Positions 22,819 to 35,551 are shown, numbered from the stretch's first letter. The stretch is DNA of 64,000 bases from Castanea sativa (GCF_040712315.1 NC_134024.1:62001-126000); one strand, 5' to 3'. Notes: a model not told the origin generated them from the sequence alone. Translations and numbers: made by a program.

Positions 22819-25751
22819 TTGGGAACGATAAACGTTATCTTCGCTGCACCTAGCAGAACCGGTTCGTGTCCCACCAGAGTGATGGTAGTTTCACACTCCC
22901 AGGCCGAGGAGTCAGGCACGAAGCCGAAAGGGATGAAGGTGATTGTGCCCGTCTTGGGATTTTCAGAGGATGATAAGGCTGGGACCATCCAATCCCATGA
23001 TGACGCCTTGGTAGTCACTTTGAGGATAGGGAATTACGACGTCAGGAGGGTGATGATTAACCAAGGCAGCGGGGCAGATATTATGTACCCTGACTTATTT
23101 AAGGGGCTGAGGTTGAAATTAGAAGATCTGACCCCTTATGACTCACTGTTAATAAGTTTTGAAGGGAAGACCGTTATGCCAAAGGGACAGATTCGGTTGC
23201 CCGTGCAATTTAGCTCGGAAACGGTTGAGGTGGATTTTATCGTGGTCGATGTGTATTCCCCATACATTGCCATCCTTGCCAGGCCCTGGCTGCACGCTTG
23301 GGGTGCTGTCTCCTCCACCTTGCATGTTAAGGTAAAATTCCCTTCGGGGGAATACATTGAAGAAATTCTGGGCAGCCAATCGATGGCCAGGCAATACATA
23401 TTGGCTGCAGTACTACATCAGGCTGACGCGGAGTCCTCGGCCTTGGTTATGGACTTATAGCAATTAACGACTCTGGGTGCGCTCGATGCGGTGACAGCAG
23501 AGGAAGCCGCATGCGAAGATTTAGAGAAGTTTCTGATAACTGATGATCCTGAAAGGTTCTTTCAAGTTGGCATACGTCTACCGCACCAAGAAAAGATGGA
23601 GTTGTTGGAGTTTTTGAAGGACAACATTGATGTCTTTGCCTAGGACCCCTATGAGGCCCCGGGGATAGACCCAAGCTTCATTTGTTATCATTTGAACGTC
23701 AACCCTGCTATCATTCCAAGATGGCAGCCACCTCGGCGTTCCTCCAAAGAGCACTCTGAGGCTGTCAAAGAGGAAGTGCTCAAGCTCAAGAGGGCAGGGG
23801 CTATTAAGGAAGTTTTCTACCCAGAGTGGTTGGAGCATACGGTTGTGGTGAAAAAGAAGAACGGTAAGTGGAGAGTATGTGTGGATTTCACAGATTTAAA
23901 CAAAGCCTGCCCAAAAGACTCGTTCCCTATGCCACGCATCGATCAGCTTGTGGATGCCACGGTTGGACATCCTCGGATGAGCTTTTTGGATGCCTTCCAG
24001 GGTTATCATCAAATTCCATTGGCGACGGAGGATCAGGAGAAGACTGTTTTATTACTCCAACAGGGAACTATCACTACAAGGTTATGCCGTTCGGATTGAA
24101 GAATGCTGGGGCTACTTACCAAAGGATGATGACCAGAATGTTTGAGTTACAACTTGGAAAGACCATTGAGGTATACGTGGATGATATGGTAGTGAAGAGT
24201 AAGACAATACCTTCGCACGTGAAAGATTTGGACGACATTTTTCAAGTACTTAGAAAGTACAAGCTGCGCCTTAACGTCTCAAAATGTTCTTTTGGCGTGG
24301 GTTCCGGAAAGTTTCTAGGTTATATGGTTACTCATAGAGGGATAGAAGTGCACCTGGCACAAGTCAGAACCATTCAAGGCTTACAGCCACCTCGGAATCC
24401 AAAAGAAGTTCAGAAGTTGACCGGAATGATCGCTGCTCTCAGCAGGTTTATCTCTCGGTCAGCTGACAGGTGCATGCCTTTTTTCCAACTGTTGAATAAA
24501 TGGAAAGGGTTCCAGTGGTCCGAGGATTGCGTTGTAGCCTTCCAGCAGCTTAAGGAATATCTTTCCCGGCCACCCATTATGTCTCGGCCTGAGGTAGATG
24601 AGATCCTATTTGCATATCTGGCAGTGGCCGTCCATGCAGTCAGCCTGGTCCTCATAAGAGACGACGGTGGTGTGCAAAAACCGGTCTACTACGTCAGTAA
24701 ATCCTTGAATGAAGCCGAAGTGCGTTACCTACTCTTGGAGAAGGCACTTCTAGCCGTAGTTCACGCCATGCGGAAGCTTCCTCACTATTTCCAGTCCCAC
24801 ATCGTTGTAGTTTTGACCCAACTGCCTCTCAAGTCAGTGCTACGTAGCGCTGACTACTCTAGAAGGGTGGCTAAGTGGGGAACTATTTTAGGATCCTTTG
24901 ATATTAAATACATGCCACGCACCTTGGTGAAGGGCCAGGTTCTCGCAGATTTGGTGGCGGAGTTCGCTGAACCATTGTTGGAAGAAACTGTGAAGGAATT
25001 ACACATGGATGAAAAATCAGTTGGCATGATTACGAACAAAGGGCCTCCGATTTGGAAAGTGTCCGTTGATGGCGCAGCTAACCAGAGAGGGTCTGGCGTC
25101 GGACTTGTGTTGATATCCCCCAAGGGAATCGTATTCGAAAAATGTTTGAGGTTAGTGTTCTCGGCGACTAATAACGATGCCGAGTACGAAGCAGTCTTAG
25201 TTAGCATGAATATGGTGCGTAGTATGGGCGGAAAGGAAGTTCATATATTCTCGGATTCTCAGTTAGTGGTTGGCCAAGTTACAGGGACCATGGAGGCTAG
25301 GGATCCAAGAATGCAAGAATACTTGACCCAGGTCAAACGTTTGCAATCTAGATCCGATTCCTTTATACATATGCGGACTCGTTGGCTACCTTAGCGACGT
25401 CCTCATCTCAGTGTTTGCCTAGGGTTGTCCTAGTAGAGGATTTGCTAGAGCCGACTCTCACCACTGTTAGTGCATTCCGTGTCCATTTGATAAGGCCTGG
25501 GCCTAGTTGGATTGACCCAGTAGTATCTTTTCTGAAAAGCGACACCCTTCCCGAGGACAAGTCTGAAGCAGATAAGATCCGTCGAAAGGCCCCCCGTTTC
25601 TGGCTATCCGAGGATCAAAAACTGTATAAACGCTCCTTTTCCGAACCATACTTGTTATGTGTGCACCCCGAGTTAACAGAGGCACTTTTGGAAGAATTGC
25701 ATGAGGGAATTTGTGGAAGCCATACTGGGGGAAGGTCCTTAGCCCATAAGG
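22819..25751 (+). pseudogene. Gypsy pol (PR-RT-RH-RH-partial INT), disrupted
   Basis: The protease region keeps QGSGADIMYPDLFKGL, but the catalytic Asp codon is AAC (Asn) at 23059. Stops lie at 23458 and 23641 (TAG). RT: FPMPRIDQLVDATVGH, the catalytic YVDDMVVKS at about 24173-24199, and LRKYKLRLNVSKCSFGV. A 1-bp frameshift near 24046 breaks RT before its active site. RNase H 1 (KPVYYVSKSL) is followed by RNase H 2, with DGAAN, AEYEA and FSDSQLVVGQV carrying the acidic residues. Another frameshift lies near 25375. The integrase zinc-finger start (LHEGICGSHTGGRSLAHKA) is cut at 25752. Confidence 0.85.
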
Positions 25752-26173
25752 CCCACGAAGTTTTTAGTGTTTTAGCGTGGCACAAGTCATTGATTCCCCA
25801 CTTTCTTTGGTTCAAACTATTTTTCATTTTAAAGATTGCTACCTACCGGTCCTACCCATGGATTCCCCACTTTCTTAATCCTTTGCTTTAATTTTTTTTT
25901 TAAAAGTTATTGTTATTTAAATCAATAGATGAGGACAGGGTAGTTTCGTGGTAACCGGCTATGAAGCTCTATTTAAATTAATAAATTTCCTTTTTATTCA
26001 GATGTTGACATGTTGTGGGGGTGTATGAAGTTTCCTCCCTAGTTTTCTTATTAAGATAATTTTAAAATTAAAAAAAAATTTTATTTAGTTAAAATATAAA
26101 AATTACTTCTACCATTTTTTTTTAGAAAAGTTACTTCTAACATTTTGGTTATCTTAGATGCTACCAAATTTAA

Positions 26174-26227
<54 letters not shown>

Positions 26228-26986
26228 TCAGTTCATCACTTTTAAGCAAACCGGGTTGGAAAATAAAGTCAAGATCTAAAACGTTAAGATTTGATAATTG
26301 TGACAGATATTGTTTAGAAAGTTTAATATAATATGATTATTATTATTATTTTGGCTAAATATGAAATTGATAATTGTGATAGCTATTATTAAGCATTTAT
26401 TATAATTGTGATTATATATAAAAAGATATATTCTAGCATTAGGCATTTGTTATGTCCTTATCCATGTGAAACTAAATATTCACCATTAAAAAAAAAAATT
26501 GTTTCAAGATTCTAATAGTGTTTAAATCTAGAATAAAATTTAAATTAATTTAAAAAATATATATATATATATATTATAATAATGATGTGTAAATCGCTCT
26601 AATTAGTGAATTAATTCCATTTCTTAATCTAATTCGCTTCCTTTTTTCAGAATTTATTGGAATAATCATCCCTATTACGTGAATAAGTCCTTTCATATTT
26701 GAATGGCTTGCAAACATTTCATTGCACATCTCACAGTGTTGCACATGAAGAATCTTTAAGGTGTAATGGAAAATTTTAATCATATATTTAGTTTTTCTTT
26801 CTCCGTAAACGGGGGGTGGGGCAATTTGAAAAACTCTGTGTTAATTATTTTTCCTTTTTTTTTTTGGGTGTTAAACTCATCAGGGGCTGTGTTGGAGAAA
26901 ATAAAAAGTTCGTGATATAAGGCCATTGGAAATACAGAGGTAAATCAAGAACCACAACTAATATAGAAAACAAAATACACTCAATT
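25752..26986. repeat. Mosaic block copy 1 (partner 56913-58128)
   Basis: It is near-identical to 56913-58128 over 1.2 kb. It contains 'tttagcgtggcacaagt', an (AT)n run at about 26180-26222, and a stretch ('gataattgtgatagctatt' to 'ggcatttgttatgtcctta') also present at 28978-29090 and 34745-34870. I see no coding sequence. Confidence 0.85.
26180..26223. repeat. (AT)n microsatellite
   Basis: An uninterrupted AT dinucleotide tract of about 44 bp. Its partner at about 57342-57362 is shorter, so length has changed since the duplication. Confidence 0.9.
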
Positions 26987-28290
26987 AGAGCTAATCTATT
27001 AGCTTAAACATTTATGTTAAGTAGTTTCTCCGTATGTTATATTAACTACTTAATTCGAGGCTACCTAAAGTGTTATCTCACCAACAAAATAAAAGAAAAA
27101 CAAATTAGGGAAGAAGAAAATGAGTTGATCATTCAAGAAGGGAGTGAAAAGGAGAAGAAATAAAATGATATTTATGTAAGCATGAAAAGTTAGTTCCTAC
27201 CATGTATGATTGTTTGGCCAAAGGAATTGGCATTCACATCCTCCGTTTTGAGTCAAGTCTGCTACTCATTTTTTTAATATACAAGCATCTTCCAGGAAAA
27301 TAACGAAGACTAAATTATATAAACCGAGATGAAGATAATATTCGATTAAAGAGAAAAAAGAGGACCAACTTTTGTTTTTATACATTGATTAATTTCAAAG
27401 CTGGCTTTAGTTTATATTATTAAATTGTTTGTTCAAAAGAATGGCCATTGGAATCAAAGAGAAGTGCAAGCATTCACATGATCACATGATTCATATCCTC
27501 ATTTTATAAACAGAGTAGGTATGCAAGTTGCAAAACAATTACTGAAAACTATTCAAATACAATTAATAAAATAAAAGGTACTTTATTAGCTAGAATACAA
27601 AACAGAGTCATATTAGGCGAGTAATGTCAATTTTATATTGTTTTGATAATAATAACAATATTCTTGCAAGGAAAGTGTCATTTTATCAGTCAATGGCTGT
27701 CCATTCTTTATACAAAATGCAAAGACTGGTGGAATCATATGTGGATTACGTCAAGAGTAAAAACTATATATTGCTAGAAATTGGGTTCGAAATGTTTGAT
27801 TATTCTTTGCTGGGTATTTATTTTGGAAGGACAATATCATCCCTTTCGAATGGTTTAATTATTGGGTTTTTAATATTCCTATCTACCACAAGACTGCCGT
27901 ATTATAAACGAATTTCTCAAAGAAAATATGAACAAAGCAACTTTTGGAAGCAATTGGTATAGGTTTCAGTGATTCTGCACTCTATGTGGCCCAGATTGTA
28001 AACGAAAATGAAAATGAACCTTAATTAAGTAGATGACTAAGTAAACACTACTAGAAAGAACAAAACAACTAAAAATATATACTTAATTTAATAAGACGAC
28101 AAACACTAATGGCTAAAGATTTTACTTAATAATAATAACCCTGGTTTTGTAGAAAACTGATATTTCCTAAAAATCACGGATCGTAACCCCTCAAATTAAT
28201 TCATTTAGCTACTTTTTTTTAATTAATATAGTCACAGAGAGAGGGAGAGAGTGAGAGAGATATTCTCTTGGTTACGTTGGTTCTCCATTT
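26987..28290. other. No gene recognised; mosaic sequence
   Basis: About 26990-27420 matches 61500-61920 ('agctaatctattagct', 'accatgtatgattgtttgg'). About 27420-27560 resembles 30230-30400 and 35390-35530. The 112-residue ORF at 27624-27962 matches nothing I recognise and has no supporting context. Confidence 0.5.
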
Positions 28291-28869
28291 AGGTCTATAT
28301 TTCCTGTGGTAATTAGAGTAACTGTTTGTTTGGGCTATTCAAAGTTTTTGTCTTGAGTTCTTATTAGTGATAACGAGTGACTGTCTTGTATAAAATCTCT
28401 GCTAAATTAGTGGATTTTACATTTTGAAAGGCCCTTTGGTACCTGTTTAAATGATATGGCTATATTTTGTAATGTACTTGATCTGCTGCAATTCGCAATC
28501 ATTTTAGACTATGTCTAGTGTATATATCATTCAATCGCCTCTGTCGCAGCCTCTATATCTATAATACATCCTGCAAAAGGGACCAATGCCTACAAGATCT
28601 TTTAATCATCATTTACATTGCCCCACAATAATATCATGTACATGGTGTTTTTATGCTGATATAAATAGACCAAGGAATTATAAGATCTCTCCCCTCCCCC
28701 CCAGCCAAAAAAAAAAAAAATCTCTCTATTCTGTTATCTGCTACACGAATCACTCTCAATTATCATCTCTTTAGTTGCACCCATTGTTCAAGTCTGAAAT
28801 AGTTGTGAGGTTTGGAATATTCAAGCTTTACAATCAAATTGAACATAAATAAATTGGAGTAAAAACAAA

Positions 28870-28949
28870 GGGATCAATTTGGCCATAGTAGATTCTATTC
28901 CTATGAAGCTTTTGGTAATGCTTAAGGACTTGGAACTCAATTTCTCCAT
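28870..28949 (-). pseudogene. TNL NB-ARC exon start, relic 1
   Basis: The minus-strand reading MEKLSSKSLSITKSFIGIES, then TMAKLIP, matches the linker between TIR and NB-ARC in the complete TNL of this window (MEKLSSKSSSINENLIGINS). Homology stops before the P-loop and the sequence becomes AT-rich. It is a fragment of an extinct TNL copy. Confidence 0.75.
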
Positions 28950-29589
28950 CAACATCTAAAAACATTAGGATTTTAGATAATTGTGATAGCTATTACTAAT
29001 TATTTATTATGATTGTGATTATATATAAAAATATATATTCTAGCATTAGGCATTTATTATGTCCTTATCGGTGTGAAACTAAATATTCACCATTTAAAGA
29101 AAATATATGAATAAAGATAGAGATATAAACTACTTTACAATATTTTTTACAAATTATTGATGTGATGAGTGATTATTGATAAATGAAAAAGTGATATTAA
29201 TGGTAAGTCTAACTAAAAACCAATAAGAAATTGACCAAATGAACATTTTGTAAAAATATTGTAAAATAGTTTGTGGTTGTAGCATTATTCAAAATATATT
29301 GTGCCAAGATTCTAATAGATTGTTTAAATTTAAAATAAAATTTAAATTAGTTTTAAAAATATATATTATAATAATGATGTATAAATCACCTAATTAGTGA
29401 ATTACATTTCTTAATCTAATTCCCTTCCTTTTTTGAGAATTTATTGGAATAATCATCCCTATATACGTGAATAAGTCCTTTCATATTTGAATGGCTTGCA
29501 AACATTTCATTGCCATCTCAGTCTCTCACAGAGTTGCACTTGCACATGAAGAATCTTTAAGGTGTAATGGAAAATTTCAATCATATTTA

Positions 29590-29772
29590 GTATGCGTTTG
29601 GCTCCAAATTAAAAAGTCAGTTTATTTTTTCTACTATTCATGAGTCTTATTACACTTTTTTGTACTATTCATGGTTTCACTGTACTATTTCAGCTAATTT
29701 TTACCTTTATTTACAATACTCTTAATAAAAAGTTTTCAGTTTCAACAAAATAAGCGAATCTCAAACAGACCC
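29590..29772. mobile_element. Short MITE, PIF/Harbinger-like (copy 2)
   Basis: It has the same ends as the element at 52-231 and TTA on both sides (29587-29589, 29773-29775). In the tandem partner only the first ~40 bp remain (35355-35395), where a deletion removed the rest. Confidence 0.65.
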
Positions 29773-30407
29773 TTAGTTTTCATTTCTCAGTAAATTGGGG
29801 GTGAGGCAATTTGATAAACTCAATTTTAATTATTTTTCTTCCTTTTTTGGTGGAATTTGGTTTACTTTCAGTACTTTTTTAACTAGACATGTCATTTTAT
29901 TTTAAATATACAATTACAAGTGCTAATGGGTTTTAGTCTCCACATTTGAAAGGGATAAGAAATAAATGATATTTATGTGAGCATGAAGAATGAGTTCCTA
30001 CCATGTATGATTGTTTGGTCAAAGGAATGGGCATTCACATCCTCTATTTTGAGTCAAGTCTACGACTCATTTTTTAATGTACAGGCATTTTCCAGGAAAA
30101 AAACGAAGACTAATAAATTATATAAATGGAGATGAAGATAATATTCTAGTAAAGAAAAAACAGAGGACCCACAAAGTTTTGGTTATTTGTACTAACTACT
30201 ACCGCCAACTTTTGTTTTAATATATGAATCAATGTCAAAGCTGGCTTCAGTTTTATATTATGCAATTGCTTGCTCAAAATAATGGCCATCGGAATCAAAG
30301 AGAGACAAAGAGAAGTGCAACCATTTACATCATCACATTTTATAAACAGAGTAGGTATGCAAGTGGCAAAACAAATACTGAAAATAATGTAATTGGCTTT
30401 TTATAAT

Positions 30408-30960
30408 AAAGAAATGGGCACTGTTGTTTCTCCAATAAAGTCTTTGGCATCAAGAAGCATGGCACATGGGACTAAACTTATTAGCGCACATGGGATGAAC
30501 TTTGAGCTACATGACATTTTAGGGCGTGTGATCCTAGAAATTTGTCTGTTTTTTTTTATATTTTTTATATTTAGATACAGGAAGATGGGTTTGGGTGATT
30601 GATAGATACCATTTTTCAAGTAAAGTTTCCCACCTACTAATGTACAACTATCAACAGCTGAGGACAGAATAGTTTAGTTAAAGCCTGAAAACCTCTTGAA
30701 GTTGAAAGAAATGGGCACTGTTGTTTCTCCAAGAAAGACTTGGGCATCAAGAAGCGTGGCACATGGGACTTATTAGTGCACATGGGATGAACTTTGAGCT
30801 ACATGACATTTTAGGGTGTGTAATCCCAGAAATCTGTCTGTTTTTATTTTTTATTTTTTTTTATATATATTCAGATACAGGAAGATGGGTTGGGGTGTTT
30901 GAGAGATACCATTTTTCAGAAGTGGAGGAAGTTTCCCACCTACTAATAAACTGAGCCATA
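30408..30960. repeat. Two tandem copies of a ~250-300-bp unit
   Basis: 'gaaatgggcactgttgttt' starts units at about 30411 and 30709. Both run through 'catgggatgaactttgagc' to 'cccacctactaa'. A third copy is at about 35552-35800. The short ORFs in each copy differ in length and I do not consider them genes. Confidence 0.8.
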
Positions 30961-31127
30961 GCATTATCTCCCAATTATTCACCTAATTAAATTTACAACT
31001 ATTTGTTAGAGATATTTAGGCCCAAGTAATCAAGGCCCAAGCCCAGTCATGCTTGGGCGGATATATCTCCAACACTATCAATGTTTTTTATTGAAGCAAA
31101 TTAGAGTATTGAAAAACCAAATAACTA

Positions 31128-31266
31128 GGAATCGTTTGGTTAGAGATTGTTAGTAACGTTGTTTTTATTTTTTGAAAATACGTGTGGGTGAAAAAGTGTG
31201 TAAAAATACGTGTAATGTTGTTTAAATATTAAAAACTGTTATTTAAACAAGGTAACAAATGGGCCC
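31128..31266. mobile_element. Small insertion (~139 bp), MITE-like
   Basis: It is absent from the tandem partner, which reads 'ccaaataactaaggattct' near 36590. Its ends are GGAATCGTTTGG and the complement of GGGCCCATTTG, with CTA/TAA at the borders. A PIF/Harbinger-type MITE is likely. Confidence 0.5.
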
Positions 31267-32275
31267 TAAGGATTCTGTGTCTTATTTTACAAAGCATCAA
31301 AATCATATCTTCAAATCTTATTCCACAATTAGTTGTTTGTCTCCTTACCCCATCTCCCTGCCTTTGCTTCTGCAACCTTAGGTCTGCAGATAGGAATTTT
31401 CTTAGCCCATCCTTTCACAATTGAGTCTTCCCAATTTCTCAAAACAGCCATTATACAAAAGTATCCATTTGGCATAAGTTTATAAGCTCTACCTTTTAGT
31501 TTTTATGTAAAGCTCTTTAAAGCTTTACTTTTTTTCGATTTTTTTTTTTCACTTTTTCAAAGTACAGGTATACTTTAGCATACTTTCAGCAAAAAAGCCA
31601 CTTAGTGTTTCAGCAGGAGCAACTATGAATTTCACCAAATCAGCACTTGAGCTCACAGTGATTGCATTTATTCGAAAGCCCTAGTTGGAGCCAAACCATG
31701 CTGTTCTTGCAAAATCACATTCCTTAAAAAGCTGCAAGCTTGTTTCTTTATGCATACCATGTAAACAACTTATTAGATTCCTTTAAACTCCATTACCTCC
31801 TTATTTTGTCCTCAATTGGCAATACATCCACTCACAATTCTCAAAAGCATAGTCTTAATTAATTCTTCTGTAAATCTTTAATATCCACCCCCACCCGCCA
31901 AATAGATCAGTAGATTCATGACAAAAATAAGCTGATTTAACTGAAAAAACAATACCCTTTATTTTTTCTCAGCTATCCAGATCAGCTTGTCTGGCCTCGG
32001 AATTTCAAGTACTGGCAGCTGCAAAATATCTCCTTTGACTCATTATTAAATAACATTTCTAAGTAATGCCAAATCCCAACCTTGAGCCTCATGATTTGGC
32101 TTTAAATATCTGGATCCATCCAATCCAGCTTAGTTTGGCAATCACGAATTGATTAAAAGTTGAAACAAAGGATGTCTTGGTCAAAAGCAACCACCCAACC
32201 GAGTTTGGGAATCGTGACTTAATTAAATTCTCTGAGCTTTCTGAACACATGCTTCAAAATATTAATAAGGATTTT

Positions 32276-32444
32276 ACTAATGTATGCCCCAAGAGCAAAT
32301 GTTAATAAATCATTCTAGGAAATTTTTTTATGAAAAAATGAAAAAGTAATTAACTGATTCGACAGCTTTTTCAACTTTCAATAAAAAATGTTTTAAAAAT
32401 GGATGGTTAATGTATGCTCCATGCCCTAAGGGCATACATTAACC
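32276..32444. mobile_element. Small insertion (~170 bp), MITE-like
   Basis: The ends are inverted: CTAATGTATGCCCCAAG at the left and the complement of GGTTAATGTATGCCCTTAG at the right. It is absent from the tandem partner near 37575. It carries a second inner copy of the end motif ('taatgtatgctcc'). Confidence 0.55.
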
Positions 32445-32893
32445 AGGCCCATTAATTTCTACTATTTCCCATGCTGTCTCTTGTGCTACAGATTAAACCA
32501 CGTTTAGAAGCTTGGAGAACATCAATTTGTTTCGCAACTGGCAAGTCTTAAAGCTGTGTTTACTGGTTTAGGTTGGGAACAAAGAACCAATGAACTGATG
32601 CAATAACCATGCTGAATTTATACTATTTCTTTTGGTAATTAGAAATTGTTTGTTTGGGTTAGTCATGTCTCTGTCTGAGTTCTGATAAGTGATAACGAGT
32701 AATTGTCTTGTATAACTGAGAATCTCTACCAAATCACTGGCTTCTATATTTTGTTCCAATCCATCATGATTCATGTTTAATTTATATCTTAAATCAAAAG
32801 GTGCAGTGGTACCTGCTTCAATGATAAGGCTAGATTTCGTAATGTACTTTTAACTTCTTTAGACATCTAGTTACTAGTGTACATATCATTCTA

Positions 32894-33233
32894 TGGGGAA
32901 TTTGCACGAATTCCTAAACTTGTGAGAAACAAAAAATAGAGAAAACACACACCAAAGAGAAATAATCACACGCACAAGACAGTATTTATGTGGTTCGGCA
33001 ATTTGCCTACGTTCACGGAGTTGCAAGGATTTCACTATTATCACGAAAAAAAATACAAGTTGCGGCTACAGACACTTTATCTTTCTCCAAAACCGACTTA
33101 ACCAAAACCCTAATCACAAAACCACGGTTTTCTACATCCTATGAAAATCTTCCATTAAAAACCACAACATTATTCGGGTCGGGTCGGATCGTCAACCGGA
33201 TCAAACATAAACTAGGCTCCACAAAGCCCAACA
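32894..33233 (-). repeat. 3' LTR of copia remnant (340 bp)
   Basis: On the minus strand it begins TGTTGGGCTTTGTGGAGCC right after the polypurine tract and ends in CCCCA. The left border is placed where the tandem partner sequence ('catatcattc') is interrupted. Confidence 0.7.
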
Positions 33234-33323
33234 AATCTCCCACTTGGAGACTAGTTCAATCACCAACATCAGCCACTATCTTCCAAACACAATCCCTCAT
33301 CCCTGCAACTCATCCTCCTGTCC

Positions 33324-34066
33324 TCAAGCTAGAAGGCCAACTGAAGCTGCACACATCTTCAGTTTCTCAATAGTAACACCCTTAGTCAACATGTTTGCCG
33401 GGAGATCCACAAATCTTCTCAAGTATTACCGGCTTATCTTCAACAAGGTACCGGATAAAATGGTATTTTGTCTATATATGGTTTGACTTTGAATGAAAAG
33501 CTGAATTCTTAGCAAGAAAAATTGCACTCTGATTGTCACTATGTAGAATGTCCATCTCTTGCTTCTTACCCAATTCATCCAAGAAGCCATGTAGCCAAAT
33601 CATCTCTTTTCGAGCTTCAGTTGCTGCAACATACTCAGCTTCTGTAGTAGACAGAGTAACAATCTTTTGCAAATTTGAGGCCCAAGATATAGTTGTACCA
33701 CCTAGAGTAAATACAAACCCAGTAGTGCTCTTTCTACTATCAATATCACCAGCAAAATCAGCATCTACATAACCCTGCAGTTTCAAACTTGCACCTGTGA
33801 AGCAAAGACATGTATCTGATGAGCTCCTCAAATATCTCATAATCCACTTACTGCCTCCCAATGATGCTTTCTTGGCCTACTCATGAATCTGCTCACAACT
33901 CCCACTGCATGTGCAATGTCTGGCCTTGTACACACCATAGCATACATCAAGCTGCCAATAGCTGAGGTATAGGGCACCTTGCTCGTATAGTCCCTTTCTT
34001 CTTCTGTCTTCGGTGACTGTTCTTTGCTTAATTTGAAATGACTACCCAAGGGTGTGCTCAAAGTTT
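33324..34066 (-). pseudogene. Copia pol C-terminus (RNase H), disrupted
   Basis: Minus-strand pieces read STPLGSHFKLSKEQ, VPYTSAIGSLMYAMVCTRPD and IAHAVGVVSRFMSRP. After a frameshift near 33840-33860 come YVDADFAGDIDSRKSTTGF, LSTTEAEYVAATEA and HSDNQSAIFLAKN, the RNase H acidic residues. After more damage near 33470 it ends NMLTKGVTIEKLKMCAASVG and a TGA. It is not expressible as one protein. Confidence 0.85.
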
Positions 34067-34647
34067 TAGGTCTATATTTCCTGTGGTAATTAGAGTAACT
34101 GTTTGTTTGGGCTATTCAAAGTTTTTGTCTTGAGTTCTTATTAGTGATAACGAGTGACTGTCTTGTATAAAATCTCTGCTAAATTAGTGGATTTTACATT
34201 TTGAAAGGCCCTTTAATACCTGTTTAAATGATATGGCTATATTTTGTAATGTAATTGATCTGCTGCAATTCGCAATTTTAGACTATGTCTAGTGTATATA
34301 TCATTCAATCGCCTCTGTCGCAGCCTCTATATCTATAATATGTCCTGCAAAAGGGACCAATGCGTACAAGATCTTTTAATCATTATTTACTTTGCCCCAC
34401 AATAATATCATGTACATGGTGTTATAATGCTGATATAAATAGACCAAGGAATTATAAGATCTCTCCTCTCCCCCCCACCCACCAAAAAAAAAAAACTCTC
34501 TCTATTATGTTATCTGCTACACGAATCTCTCTCAATTATCATCTCTTTAGTTGCACCCATTGTTCAAGTCTGAAATAGTTGTGAGGTTTGGAATATTCAA
34601 GCTTTACAATCAAATTTTGAACACAAATAAATTGGAGTAAAAACAAA

Positions 34648-34728
34648 GGGATCAATTTGGCCATAGTAGATTCTATTCCTATGAAGCTTTTGGTAATGCT
34701 TAAGGACTTGGAGCTCAATTTCTCCATC
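34648..34728 (-). pseudogene. TNL NB-ARC exon start, relic 2
   Basis: The minus strand reads MEKLSSKSLSITKSFIGIES, then TMAKLIP, identical in sense to relic 1 and lying at the same place in the tandem partner. The fragment predates the duplication. Confidence 0.75.
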
Positions 34729-35551
34729 AAGATCTAAAAACATTAGGATTTTAGATAATTGTGATAGCTATTACTAAGTATTTATTATGATTGTGATTAT
34801 ATATAAAAATATATATTCTAGCATTAGGCATTTATTATGTCCTTATTGGTGTGAAACTAAATATTCACCATTTAAAGAAAATATATGAATAAAGATAGAG
34901 ATATAAACTATCTTACAAAAAGTTTTACAAATTATTAATGTGATGAATGAAAATGTGATATTATTGGTGGGTCTAACTAAAAACCAATAAAAAATTGACC
35001 AAATTAACATTTTGTAAAAATATTGTAAAATAGTTTGTGGTTGTAGCATTACTCAAAATATATTGTGTCAAGATTCTAATAGATTGTTTAAATTTAAAAT
35101 AAAATTTAAATTAGTTTTAAAAATATATATTATAATAATGATGTATAAATCACTCTAATTAGTGAATTACTTACATTTCTTAATCTAATTCCCTTCCTCT
35201 TTTGAGAATTTATTGGAATAATCATCCCTATATACATGAATAAGTCCTTTCATATTTGAATGGCTTGCAAACATTTCATTGCTATCTCAATCTCTCACAG
35301 CATTGCACTTGCACATGAAGAATTTTTAAGGTGTAATGAGAAATTTTAATCATATTTAGCGTACGTTTATCTCCAAATTAAAAAGCCAGTTTTATATTAT
35401 GCAATTGCTTGCTCAAAAGAATGGCCATTGGAATCAAAGAGAAACAAAGAGAAGTGCAGCCATTTACATCATCACATTTTATAAACAGAGTAGGTATGCA
35501 ATTGGTAAAACAATTACTGAAAATTATGTAATTGGCTTTTTATAATAAAAA

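Larger units (their letters stand above)
20636..25751 (+). mobile_element. Ty3/gypsy element with dual RNase H, 3'-truncated
   Basis: A 5' LTR (20636-21404) is followed by a TGGCGCC-type PBS, gag, aspartic protease, reverse transcriptase, two RNase H domains and the beginning of the integrase zinc-finger region, where it stops. A second, archaeal-type RNase H after the usual one is characteristic of the Tat clade of plant gypsy elements. The 3' part and 3' LTR are missing. The element is joined at 25752 to the mosaic block also found at 56913. A solo LTR of the same family lies at 53922-54679. Confidence 0.85.
28291..32893. repeat. Large tandem duplication, copy 1 (partner 34068-38030)
   Basis: It begins AGGTCTATATTTCCTGTGG, as does 34068, and the two run parallel to about 32890/38030. 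Copy 1 has a whole MITE (29590), an extra tandem unit near 30700, and small insertions at 31128 and 32276. Copy 2 has a hAT MITE at 35946. Apart from a TNL relic there is no gene. Confidence 0.85.
32894..34067 (-). mobile_element. Copia element remnant: RNase H plus 3' LTR
   Basis: In minus orientation it is the 3' end of a copia element: the last part of RT/RNase H, a polypurine tract (about 33234-33247, AAGTGGGAGAT on the minus strand) and a 340-bp 3' LTR. The 5' part is absent. The remnant ends exactly where tandem copy 2 begins (34068). Confidence 0.8.

Noticed and set aside
27624..27962. 112-residue + strand ORF
   Set aside because: No recognised domain; it sits in mosaic AT-rich sequence with no splice or promoter context. 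Left as unclassified.
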